Below are positions 25,901 to 38,093 of a stretch of DNA of 64,000 nt, in pieces. Location of the stretch: the NCBI GenBank assembly GCA_000328365.1, contig KB294182.1, positions 138,267 through 202,266 of the forward strand. Direction: 5' to 3'. A program made the position numbers and the translations under genes. Each line of letters starts with the position of its first letter. Positions within the stretch are counted from its first letter, which is position 1. The notes beneath the pieces were generated by a model. The model saw only the letters and a program-made list of their open reading frames with translations. It had not been told where the DNA came from and made no database searches. The DNA is from Capitella teleta (taxonomy: Eukaryota > Annelida > Polychaeta > Capitellidae).

Positions 25901-28335
25901 CAGATTGCGCAATGCGGCGCTGGAAGCCATTGCGACCAACATGCTGTGATGATTGACAACGTGAACAATGGGTTAAAACTGATTGCTCCTGATAACAATG
26001 TGTTCCAATGAAAACACTGACCTATAAGGTATTACACATAAGAATGTGCATTGCACAACAATCACAGGAGGAATGGTTTTGGGAAATAATAAAACGATCG
26101 ATCCCACAGTGTTATATGTGACAGCCGTATAACAAACACCAAACGGACATCTGGTTGATGCCATTTGCAGTGAATGTAAACCGAACTGTTTTATTCCTCA
26201 ATATCTGTGACTCACCAGTTGGCTGGTACAGGTTAATGGTATCCGCTGTTTGAATATCACAACTATCCTTGGACATCTGCAATGAACACACTTGCATCGA
26301 GACCGGAGCCGTTCACACAGTTTGCCTTTAGGGGCTGCGTCCCTCGCAAAAGACGACGAAATAGCAGCACTGCTGCTCAACGGCAAGCACCACGCGGGGT
26401 TTCAGTTGACACAAGCAATCTTGGAGCCCCAATGCCCAGCCTCATCTGTTCGACGACCATGCACCATGCTCTTTTTTTATCTCGACCGATTTGTTCATCA
26501 TTGTATAATGTAGGCCTATACACCTCGTCTTGTACTAGAGCCTATTATTTTAATGCCCGTACCTCAGTGGCCAATATAGTGCAATGTTTGCACTGTTGGA
26601 ATATCATGCTAGCACAATTGATCGAATTAGCAAAAACAGCTGTTGTTACATGTTTGCATGGCGACTGTGTCAATTGGCCCTCTTCTCTTAGTGCATTTTG
26701 GGCAAATTCTGACACCCTCCTTTTCCTCGCTTCCACCTCCTCTTATCCCCAGCACCTCTTCTCCTTATCCCCCCCTTATGTGTATTTACATATACATCTC
26801 ATGCCTTAAATAGAACTACACATCTAGCATAATACCTTGATATAAATTCAGTGGTATCCAAAGTTATCCCCTCTGGGTACACCGCCTGGCTGGGCACGTG
26901 CAGAAGCATAAAAATACCACGAGCATTGCGTTTGTTCAGAACAGCGAGATGATGTGTGGGGTCCTTCTGTTCCGGGACTTAATCTTTCATAATAAATGCT
27001 TCCTGTGGGAGATTTGCGTGCTTTCCAATTCATACTCACAAAGGTAGCAACCCTCTCGACACCTGAGCTCAACTCTAAACGCCTATTCATGGTGATCTAT
27101 TGCACATGGTCAACATGGGAGAGAGACTGTGCCCAGCAGACCATTAGAATTCATTGAAATGTCGATATGCTGGCTTATTCGCGATAGCACTAGATGCCGA
27201 GGAATCACAAAGAGACTTTTTTGCGCCATCCGTCACTGTTCTTAAATGCTTATACTCAGTGTAATTATAAGAATGTGTCCATTGGATTAATGGATGGAAT
27301 GGACAAACTAAGTGGGTATACAAGGGGCTTCCTGACCTCGTCACCCAATATCAAACATTCGTGACATGAACATGTCGTAAACACCATTTAAGCTAGTCTT
27401 AAAGCCTTCATTTGGGGGATGGCAATTCAGGTAAATTGAGTAACCTTGGGCTTGGTCATCAATTTGGCAATTCCTTCTGAATTTACCCGCACTGCACGCT
27501 TTGCATCTTGGATATAATTCATTATAATGTAATTGATGGAAGCTTAAAGATCCGAGGTGACGTCACAGCATCAGTCTGTGCTGTACGAACAGGCTATATT
27601 GGTGTCATGATGACTTGTCATCCAAATTCGAACAAACGGGCTTGGCAATCGCCTCCAGGACCAGATGTCATACATCAGTAGTGTGATCTACGCAGCACAG
27701 AGGCTCTGGGGGTCGACAGCATTTGCACAAATGAATATGGGCAAAGGACTAGCACGAATTTATTTCACAAATGTCTGGCCAATTGTGGGTGATAATCTCT
27801 AAACAATTAAGCTTTGATCTTCTCTTTCATATTCACTTTGGTGGCATTGCTGCGAAAGTAATTCTGGTTCACGTTCAGAGGAAAGTAGGACCATGACAAG
27901 AACTCGTTGCAATTTCCTTTCGCAAGAACAAAGGCTCTGAGCCAGCATGCGACCAACACATCTCTGGCTGTTTTTCTTTTTTTTTTTCTCTGTCATTTTA
28001 TTTCTTAGTGGGTTTTATTTCTTCTGTTTCCTGTGTGCACAATATGTGTATGGGTAATCGATTTCGAGAGAACAGATTTATTATCTTATCACATGGAGAA
28101 ACAATGTATTATTTTATCAAAATCATTTATGAATCTAATAGCAGCTTTATTAGGAGTTTGTTGAATATTTCCAAAGAAAAATATGAATCTATTCAAATTT
28201 TTTTTGCAATGATTAAAAACTATAGCGTGATACCATGCATACCTGGTATCGTATTATGGAGTGATTTGATGCATTCTTAAATGACTTTTTTGTGTGCATA
28301 AGAAGGATGACATGGATAATCTAAGAGTGTATATA
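16977..28335. other. Non-coding stretch, no gene recognised
   Basis: More than 11 kb with no reading frame that I can tie to a protein family. The longest is a 175-codon plus-strand frame at 26282-26809 with low-complexity Ser, Cys and Leu content, overlapped by a second frame and lacking exon signals. A perfect 10-bp hairpin sits at 23398-23421. Short microsatellite-like tracts occur, for example AAGTAAGTAAATAAATAAGT near 20345. This could be intergenic DNA or a very long intron; nothing in the sequence separates these. Confidence 0.5.
23398..23421. other. Perfect 10-bp hairpin
   Basis: CACCATGCTT, a four-base loop CACC, then AAGCATGGTG, giving a perfect 10-bp stem. It lies inside a locally GC-richer patch (23330-23560) that also carries a 72-codon plus-strand frame. 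No partner elements mark it as a known RNA or terminator, and such hairpins arise by chance. Confidence 0.6.
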
Positions 28336-28683
28336 CGGAGTGGGCCAAAAGTAGTCTATCTACTAGCTGTATGTTAAAAATGAAACTTTCAATTTGGCTA
28401 AAATTGACCCATTATTCCAAAAGATAACTACTTGGTATTATTGATTTAGGTATTGTGCACCAATTCATGCAAACATATCAGACAATAAGTCAATTTTAAA
28501 TTATGGAGGGACATTTAAATGAGTGTTGTGTGATAGCGAGAGATAAATCAGATGAGCCCCTGAACGAGCAATATAGAATATCTGTTGATCTGTTTTGTAA
28601 CACTTTCTCAGAGAAGCACAGTGCCATTGAAATGCATTGAAATCGTTAACATGTAATAGAGAGACTATTTTTGGCCCACTCTG
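28336..28683. mobile_element. MITE with mariner-like terminal inverted repeats (shorter copy)
   Basis: The ends are inverted repeats (left CGGAGTGGGCCAAAAGTAGT, right end reverse complement CAGAGTGGGCCAAAAATAGT) flanked by a TA duplication at 28334-28335 and 28684-28685. Inside, blocks such as ATCAGATGAGCCCCTGAACG and TGTTTTGTAACACTTTCTCA match the 687-bp copy at 10687-11373 in the opposite orientation. At 348 bp it is roughly half the length of that copy, so it is best read as an internal deletion derivative of the same family. It has no transposase. Confidence 0.85.
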
Positions 28684-31600
28684 TATTTATACGTTGGTCA
28701 GTCAATAGAACTTTGGCCCACTTCTGGTAACTAAGGCATTGCATGTGACAATCGAAACTGGCGAAAATCCAGGGTTCTATATTGAAGAAAGTGAACAAGG
28801 GATACTCTTGACCTGCGCTAGTAAAAGTCTATGCGAGTCTCAAATGAGGCTTATTTCGGCAGAACTGTCGTTGAACGGACCCTGGATATTGACGCTTCTA
28901 ATAACCATATCGTTCTTGAGTGGAAGATAAAATTGACAGCATGCTCAAGTATCAATGATCATCAAAGATTTCGGTATCATAGAATCGCGGGAGTAACTGA
29001 ATGTGCTGTGGTGGGATTGTTCTCTTAGGGAATAGTGGCGATCTTTGGGATATTGAATGGTTTTGCTGCTTTGCTTTTTTTTTTCACGGCAGCAAGAGAA
29101 CATTATGATCTCGTGAAAGAAGGGTTTGGGGGTTTAAGTGATGATGCATCAATGATTTACATTACATATTATGGCGATAAGTAGCTCAAATTAGTCTCGA
29201 ACATTTGTGATGATCATTTAATAGTTTATACTTTACTACTATTTCTTTGGTTTCCGTAAGATTTGAACACTTATATACGTATATAACACAATTTTAATTA
29301 TACTTTCTAAGTTTTATTGATTATTGAAACGCAGCTAAAATCCCAAAATATTTTTTTTTTTCAAAAATTTGTTAGCAGCACAGCGATTATTTACAATCCC
29401 ACCATAATTCATTCAACAGGACCTGCCCTGGTCATGAACCCTGGACCTTGGTCAACCATTTGTGCGGAGCTATTGCATTCGATGAATTCCATGTATACAG
29501 CCAAGAAGGCCGAATCCCATTTGCACATGATGAAGAACCCTCTCCTGGAGCAGGACGAGGCAGTGTGCTCTTTGGGTGTCGAATAGTGTTTGTTTAGTGG
29601 CCCACTTTGCTTGGCAAGTGGTCATATCCATTAGACTGATTGGCTCGAATCCCTCACTGACAATGTCGCCCGGTCAAGCTGCCTCCACACAAAGGACGAC
29701 GTCACGTGTCGAGGGAGAACGCTGGGATAATGCCCTATATACACTACTAGCTGGCCGCATGCAGTGAGCATCGTGTTCTTATGCTCCTGTTTGATTTAAT
29801 TATTTTGTGTAATATATTATTTCTGTTGTATAATGCACGTTTTACGTTCTCTCAGTATCATTACAGTTTGCAGTTCAAATAAGGAATCATTGGGAGAAGG
29901 ACTTATTGGCATCACATGGGACGACATTTCCAAGACTAGGATTGAGGGTCCTCATATTTGTTCATTTACAGTCGACGTCGGCTTATCGAGATGAACAGGA
30001 ACACAGCCAAGCAACTTCATTGGTGCATATTATACGAGTGCTCCGAAAGGGGCTTCGTTGTGGTGTAAGGAAGGATAGCATTGCACTGATGGCAAATAAT
30101 TCTTAGCCCGCAGAAAATAGTTATTGTTAGGTTATAATCTCATAGATTAATGAGAAATCCGAGGGTGCATTAATCACACAGATTTTACAAAGTAAATGAT
30201 ATGTGTTCATATTACATCATTTTTGTGTGTGAGAGCTATTGTCATAACATTGACATACAATTCATAATAAACAAGAAGCATTAATCATTAATCCTGATAT
30301 AATTTCACTTTTGCAATATCTTGATCATAGGAAGTGTCTGTCAACAGGTCGTTCTGCCAGTATATCTATCTCCTCATCAACTATATATAGAAATAGGAAA
30401 GTGTTAACCGTCATATCAAACAAATAATAATAACCACGAAGAGGGAGGGTGATCGTCACGAGTTTTAAATCTTAAGAACAGAAGAAGACTCGCGATTAAA
30501 AGAAATGCGAGTGATTAACCAGAAGCTGAATTTAGAAGTCTAATGGCTCAGAGCTTTTTGGCAGTCGATTGGTGTTGGAAAAAAAAAACCCGAAAGAGGG
30601 CGGAGGGGTTTATTTTTTATTTGGGAGGGGGGGCAGGTGGGGGCGAATTTTGTGCTTGCAGATTTTGTTTATCTAAAACCCGAAGCAAATCTGACTAAGT
30701 GATGAGATTTTCAAAGGATTCAGGACATCAATAGAATCAATTAGTTTTGAGACGCAGCGGAGGAACAGGCTCAGGATGTTGACACGGTGAATTAAAATGG
30801 ATGTGTCCCTCAGAGGAAAATTGGCGAAAATCCCACAAATCTCTCCAATGATTCATCGACTGTTTTGGGCAACGTCAAGGACATTTATGTACTTTAGTTG
30901 TGACTACGGTGAAAAGAAAAGAGAAGTTGAGTTGATAATAACCCAACACGTGGAACACTGGTTGGATCAAAGCAAGAATCTCATAAAAATTATAAGCACA
31001 CGCTCGACTTTTTTTTTCCGCTGACGTGATGTGCCGTTAGTGATACTTTTCTTCCTCATCTGATTGCTTCATTATCCGAACCAGCATCAGTCGTGAAATG
31101 TGACGTAAAACAGGCAAATCGGGCAGAAGGGGATGAATTATTCTCATTGTTGCTCGGTGTTCAATGACAACTCTGCTAATCTTGTCAGTTTGTGATAAAT
31201 GACGCATGGTAGTTCGTGCGTGTACATTTCATACAATGGCTGATACGACATTGGAGGCTTATTCATTCGTCCAATGCATTGTAGACCTTATAATCACCCA
31301 GCTCTATCCGTGGCTAGGATTCATGCATTGTATGACATGAACAGAATGAATGACATTTATGATTGGGACATTTTTGATCAGTTATCACTTTTAGCATATT
31401 TCATCTTTCGTCGTTCATTGCTTTTGTGGACTAATTTCTGAAATGTGACTTGAAGGAACAATAAGGTAATCTATTTGTTCGAAAGAAATATGTTCGGTTG
31501 TGCACGGTCAAGCAAGAGGAGTCAGATGCATAGTTACAAAAAAAGTTATCTGCTCCACGCGTGGCGTACAAGTTGCTTACACACTATGTAAAGCACTATA

Positions 31601-34600
31601 GCTGAATTCACGCACGTATAGAGCCAAAAATCAGCTTCAGTTCTAATGCTTAATCTATTCAACGAAACCATTTTGATTCAAATATAGTTGGCTGTAAATA
31701 ATATTTACACATGATGAACGTAGAGGATATTTATGCCGTATTGGGAGAAGGAGGGTTATAATCGAATAAGGAGAGAACGCATGTAGAAGGGTTCATCTTC
31801 TCAGTCGATTGTTTGGCAGTCTTTGGTCTTTTGGTATCTTCCAAAGCAGGCATATTGCTACTTTTTGCACAGACGTATAATACAGACAAATATGCCATTG
31901 ATAATAGATACCACGTAATCTGATGAGATATTTCTGTAATCCAAGAATAATTAGAATAAAGGTCAAAGTGCAGTGAGATTAAGCAAGTTTTTGCATATTA
32001 GGTTTACATGAAGGAATTAGTTATGCAAATGATTAATCATTTTGAAGCTTACATTTCGTATTAGGGGAAAGCAAATTGATACTTTTAATCAGAATTTCAA
32101 TGATTGAATTGTCATGCGGACAATTTTTGCTCAAGGACGGCATCGAACCAAATTAAATGAGAATGAATGTCAAGGCTGGCTGCAGCTAGAATATTATAAA
32201 CTACATAATTATCATTTAGGATTCCATGCTTTATAGTGTATAGTCTCGTAAGATCAGATAGGCATCCCAAAACGATATGATTTGGTATTCCCGATGCAAT
32301 TTTGAGAATGATGACCAAGTTTGCGTGAGAATTTCTTATGAAGTGGTTGATGGGATTCATTGTGTTCCTTAATAAATTTGCTCCAAGTAAGCGAATAAAC
32401 ACAGGACCTTGCTTTTACGGTGCGAGTATATATATTTAATCACGATTGAAATCTTCGTCCGAACAGCCCCGAGTGCATAATTAGGATAGAGTTAATTAAT
32501 TAATAGTAATTCGATTAAAACGGTCATACAGGCAAAACAATAAAAATGAAATAAAAATAAAAGTAAAACAGTACGATGAAAATGTTTATTTGTATTTTTA
32601 TTCGCTTTGACTGATATTATTCACAATTTTGTGTTTCAAAAATCATTATCATTTTAAAAAAAGAAAAGAAAAATATATTTCATGTTTCATCATGAACTAA
32701 CTTCTATGGAATCACAAGAAACAGCGATCATCCCTAAAGAAGTGGGTATTAGTTCGAAGCAGCAGTTTCCACGAAATGAAGAAAAGCACAATTAACACCG
32801 CGGTGCTGTTTTGATTTGATTCGGCGCTTCAGCTAATTCTCGGACACGCAGGATATCCTCATCTTGCTAAATGAAATCAACACAAGTGCAGTACGGTTAT
32901 CTCGCTGATCTAAGCGACCTCAATATGACGCCAAGGACGTTGTCTATCGGTGTTCATTTGGTTCCCCTCTGCAACCCTCTGCTGCTTCCTGAGTGCGTTC
33001 ACGTCACCACAAAACAGACTGTGTAATAAATACACGTGTGGTGGTGTATTCAAAAGATATTAATTGCGTTGCAAAAAGCAAATTCAATCATGACTGTTAT
33101 TTCTGTAGTGTAACCTAGCTTCATAACAACCTATACAATGTAGTTAGATCGAGACTGTTGTGTGAATATTCGGGCGTTAATGAGGGAAGAGGCGGAGACA
33201 CCAGACCGAATCCAGGGTTACATGCAATTGGGGAGGATGATTCAGTGTATATTTATATTTAGGGTAGTGTGTTCCTTATTGGGTGAACATTTTAGTGACC
33301 ACCTAAAATTTCAATTTCAATGACCTTATTTGATTCATATAGCGACAGTGGATCAAGAGATCATCACTTGGACATGCAAATGCTACGTTTTTCTTGTGGT
33401 CGGTTACATGTGTCTAATTTGCTCAATGGCCTGATGGTATTAGGAGAAATATTCAAAAACTAGCTGAAATAAGGAGCTTGAAAGACAATAATGTCTTTGG
33501 ATAGTTCAATGGGGTATACAATGTTTTCAATATTATGCAAGAAAAAATTGATATGCATGACAGCAACATAAATAAAATAAATAAATATAAAATGACAAAA
33601 ATTCTGTGTTCGGACTTCAACATTTCAAGACTTTTTCTTCAATTCCCAGGTATATAGGTATATTGTGATTTGCAAAGAAAAAAAAATGTCTTCCAATGTA
33701 CTTCCAAGGATTTCATAATGACATCGCCTGATATGTCCATAAAAATATTATGTAAAGAAAACGGCACTTCAATACACTCTTTATTTAGCTATACATATAT
33801 GTATTTCCCTAACTTTACCCCCTATATTTAATTGTAGTGGTCATAATTCAGTATTTTGGGATTGTCGATACGTTGATGCAACTTTTACAATTAGTTCTTA
33901 CCCAATAATAACCAGGTATGTATTTCATGTTTTCCAAAATGTCGTACTTTTTTGTTCCTTCTTTTAGTTAGTTATTAAGTATTTCTCATCATAACGACAT
34001 ATCCTGGAACACACTATATGCAAGTGGGCGTGTGCAAGAAAGAATTTGCCATGGACAAATGATGGTTCACTGATCCAGGACCAATATCAAAATGAAATTA
34101 CACCATTAAGTTAAACTTTTATGGTGATCACCCACGTCGAACAGTATGGGATACACTTAATGAGGATTAGTCCTTCATATAGGTGTATGTAGCTTCAATC
34201 GGTATGTGATTGCAGCTGATTTGTGTTGGTGACTCGATCTTGGTGCCCAGTGAGATCAGAGCGTCGAATCCTGTCAAACGATGGGTACACATTTCTACAA
34301 AAGCACAGCAATTTATATCAAGTCTGATCAAGCTGCTGTGAGTAGCCTGGGCCTACTAGATTCCTAAGAGCAGCTTAAAAGGGGTGATCGGTTCGGTAGG
34401 CCTAACTGCATGGTCAGGATGAAATAACGGACGGCCTTATTGTCAATTTTCACAAATATTGTATACAAATGAAACACAGCTGATTAAGTTAAAATATTAA
34501 ATAAATCGCATTGTACAATATTACATAAACTTTACACGCTGCTGGTTTAGTTATAATCGATATTCCGTGCTGATCAGGACTCTAATTTTGATAAACTTGA

Positions 34601-34764
34601 AGGTCCTTTTCAGCACGAGACATTCCATGAAATGAATGCCTGTCAGGTACACCAAGAAGGTTACTTTACATCCAAGTCAAATATTAGGTCAGTTCAGCAC
34701 CATTATCTATGTTAGGTCGCAGATTTAGCCAACGACCCTTGAATTTTGACTCTCAGCGTGAAAC
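28684..34764. other. Non-coding stretch upstream of the secreted-protein gene
   Basis: The longest open frame is 96 codons (32112-32402 minus) and none is recognisable. Large parts (29780-30480, 32440-32700, 33490-34010) are strongly AT-rich. A possible eroded tRNA-like B box (GGCTCGAATCC near 29640) has no convincing A box at the right spacing. Candidate cis-regulatory DNA for the gene starting at 34809 would be here, but nothing beyond the sites listed just upstream of the start can be named. Confidence 0.5.
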
Positions 34765-34784
34765 CACGTGCGTTGCTAAGCAAT
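34765..34784 (+). promoter_or_regulatory. E-box and X-box-like sites just upstream of the start codon
   Basis: CACGTG, a canonical E-box, lies at 34765-34770. It is followed by GTTGCTAAGCAAT at 34772-34784, which resembles the imperfect palindrome bound by RFX factors (GTTGCC...GGCAAC). They lie 25-44 bp before the ATG, so they fall in the 5' leader or core promoter of the secreted-protein gene. Both motifs are short and their function is inferred from consensus only. Confidence 0.3.
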
Positions 34785-34808
34785 AACCAAATCCGAAAAG
34801 ACTAAAAA

Positions 34809-36411
34809 ATGAACCAAGCACTTTTGTTTGCATTGTTGGTTGCAAGTGCTCGTGGTTCAGCCATTCAACGACACAATGCAGACCTATCATCTAGGGTTCG
34901 AAGAGCGGCTTCGCCTTACGATGAAATCGATTCTTGGATCGGAAGTGTTCCAGACGACACGGAGAAACAGAGGTCGGGCGATGTTCAGAAGATGCTGGCG
35001 GACGTAGGAAAATACATCTCAGTGCACAAATGGATTGGATTCGATCGAAGAAAGGAGCGCACCGATGGTATCATCAATGAGGTGAGTTCACCTGAACTCT
35101 TCTACTCTCCTCAACCAACCCACCCATTGATTCCTGATGTTCCGAATGATTCTTGACTAAAATCATAGCGTACTAATGTCGATTTAGGTTGGAAATGCGT
35201 TGTGATTCTCATCATTCGCTTGACGGGAACTTGAAAAAGTGAGACGCAGTCAACATCTTCCATCACACGCTGTGGGAATGAACGATATTAAATAGCAGGG
35301 TGTTAAAGCTATATTCAAGATTCGATTGGTTTGCCATGTAATTTAACAGGCAACAGGCCTGACCGGACGACGGCAGCATACCGCTTCCGTGGATCACATG
35401 TAACGAGGCCGTTTGCGTTATGCCTGACATCAAAACGTTGCAATGATCGTACTGAGTGAACTGTGTGGATTTTGGGGAAATCTTGGTTGAAACATAAGGC
35501 GAGATTGAACCAATTTTCATGTCGATGTCACTTATCTCATTATACGAATATCAAGCCCAACAACACTGAAATACGATGTCTGTCTTTATAAATTATCGAG
35601 GCCGATTGCAGTGTACACATACAAGTGTCCTTGGTAATGTGCCTTTTGCAGAGCCCTCAATATTTATTGGTAATAAGAGTAGGAATACATGTAAATAAAC
35701 GGATATGCCGAGAGGGCTTTTGAGTTTTAACGGTTTTGAATTAATCCATAATAATAATTATCACTACTCGCACAATGGCATGAATTTTTTTATTGACTCA
35801 ATCACATAAAACTAAGAAAGAAAGAGAGAAAATTGCCGTTTTACGGCACACCAACACTAGTGATATAAAACTAAGAAATGAACTGTTAAGCATTTACTCA
35901 TGTGGTGATTACAGCCGGGGTGGAATCCTCTCACAATCTACTGTATGTTCTGCTCTATGATGTTCCACCCTTTTGCAAACAGCGTTGCATGCGTTATGCT
36001 GCATCTCAACCACAGCGAGCGCTCGGATTTCACACCCTCTCCTGTCTCTCTCTGCAGACGTTCGCATCATCGTTTCCAACGCCACCATTGGTCGAAATCC
36101 ACAAGGAAATTCTGGCAAATTGTCGCAAAAGCATCTTCGAGTGCATCCAAGTGGTGTACCTGGCAGCAGCGGAATATCTTGAGTCGGTCGACTCACCCAA
36201 CCCAAGACATCCAGAGAAGAATTCCACTTCGTCGATGATTGAGACCCACGACCCTTTCAAGTCTGTTCTTGAAGATTTCAATTTCAGAGTAAGTATAAGT
36301 CAATCAACGCCTGAGGGTGAATTTGGTGCCATATTTGCTGATATTCGACGAGACAAAGATCCGGTCTTTGGGTACATGCTAAAAAAATAATATTCAGGCA
36401 CTCTTGGAAGC

Positions 36412-36447
<36 letters not shown>

Positions 36448-38093
36448 GTGTGCGACACTTTTGTTAGTTGAAGTTGTTATTAGCTTCTGGCCCTCGTCTT
36501 CGATGTCACCTACCTTTCCATTCGACCTTCTCAGCTGAAGAAATTGGGTTCATTGCCCTTTTGTAGTGGTGTTGAGATTGTCTGAGCCAGAGAGTCACCC
36601 CTTCTGGTGATGTAAATTACTTCTGAGAGCTGAAATAGTCCATGTCATGATCAGAGAATTCTGCACGGTGCAGCTGATTAGGTCTCCGTAATGCCTCTAC
36701 ACCTGTTACATGAGAATTTTTGTTTGCTATCTTCACTGGCAGTGAATGTATTCACTCTTAAATTAGATGTGGGATATTCATTATATGTTGATTTTATGAT
36801 AAAGGGGAACAATAGTCCTACAAATATTGCTACTTGTGATGACAACTAAAGCCTTAATTAGAATGTCGTTTTGTTCTTCTTCTCTCTTCGAAACATTTTG
36901 TTTTCAACTGTTGAAATAGCTCTGACGTAGACCTGTTTGCCATCTCTGGAAGTCCTACGATATTTATCAAACGTGTTCCCCTACGGATCACAATAGACGA
37001 GTTTAGTGCTCCGTCAGGATTGCTTACAAAGTTGCAAAGCAATATTTCCAGATGAATCACAAAAACCGTTGAAGGACAGAGTCAGAAGCACGACTTGGAT
37101 TTTTTGACCCATGAAAACAAGTATAAAACAAGAGAGATAAAAATCTCCCCACTTCCGACAATTGCCTTCGTGACGTTGGTTCTAAATGCCTCTTGTAATT
37201 TGAAACACGCGTGGTCTCGTTTGGGGTAATCGCTGCATGTTTTCATCAAATTCATCAATTTGCCCTAACAGGTATTAGTTTCTTTAATCTGATCTTTCAA
37301 ACTAAGAAGGAAAACAGAACTGATGGGAGTTTTATTCAGATGTCTTACGTTTCAAATAAAGTACGTACCTCCCTAAACCGGACTCGGGTTTGAATAAGAG
37401 TGCAATTTTATGACTCAAATTAGCCACCAGCAATTGCGCGTGTGCTCTATGTGGGGGAGAGGGTTGATTGTCTGTCCTTATTTAGCAGACCGCACGATTC
37501 ACTCCTACCTGAAGACCTGAAATATGATTCCTCTGACGACATTAGCCTCCTCTCCCTTCTTCCTCCCTGGGATAGTCTCTGAGATGTAGGTCTCTGTGTT
37601 AACGCGTAGGTGACACGAGGACTGAGGGGAGAGCCGACATGTGTGAATCACGAGCGACATGGTCATTGCAATATCTATTGTTTATTTCAGACGTCCGCGT
37701 CATATTTCCTTTGTTACTTCACGCTGCAAAGGGTTCCTGTCTTCAGACATTTTGATTGCAAAAAATCGAGATTCAGAGAAGACTTCATTGATTACCGAGC
37801 TGAATATAACGTTCCTTACGGATGCGCAGAGCTCTCCTTCTGTCCAGGTAGACCTACAATAAATATACAATTTCATTATGTATGATATTTCTTCAACAGA
37901 GACGTGTTGCTCCAAACCATCGGTGAGCCCTGATGTCTTCGGTACATGTCTGCGTTCCAAGGGGCATGACTCGGAGAACTTTTGCAGTCGCAATAACCGC
38001 GGATCGATGTGTCGTACGGTTCCTTTCCTCAACGAAAACTTTAAAGACCTGGCGCTCAATGCCATCAACGTTACCTGTTCAGGACATGATTAA
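34809..38093 (+). CDS. Predicted secreted cysteine-rich protein, four exons, family not recognised
   Basis: Four exons join in frame to 284 residues: 34809-35081, 36058-36288, 37691-37847 and 37900-38093 (TAA stop). Every intron is GT-AG; donors 1 and 2 are strong (GAG|GTGAGT, AGA|GTAAGT) and acceptors have pyrimidine tracts. Introns 1 and 2 are phase 0. Intron 3 is phase 1, only 52 bp, with a weaker donor (CAG|GTAGAC). The start is followed by a hydrophobic signal peptide (about residues 1-18), then RVRR at 29-32, a furin-type site that would release a mature protein from residue 33. Residues 105-135 look helical. All 12 cysteines lie after residue 110 (113, 120, 176, 191, 213, 219, 223, 224, 237, 249, 258, 280), an even number suited to six disulfides. 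Sequons are at N146 and N277. I do not recognise the family. A secreted factor or extracellular defence or matrix protein are all possible. ATTAAA overlaps the stop codon and could be the poly(A) signal. Confidence 0.8.
36413..36444. repeat. Poly(A) run of 32 inside intron 2
   Basis: An uninterrupted A tract lies about 125 bp after the exon 2 donor of the secreted-protein gene. No retroposon body or target duplication is obvious next to it. Confidence 0.85.

Noticed and set aside
26282-26809. 175-codon plus-strand open frame
   Set aside because: Composition is low-complexity, a second frame overlaps, no splice or start context supports it, and a frame of this length is expected occasionally by chance.
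29580-29700. tRNA B-box-like GGCTCGAATCC
   Set aside because: No convincing A box or acceptor stem; single short motif matches are common.
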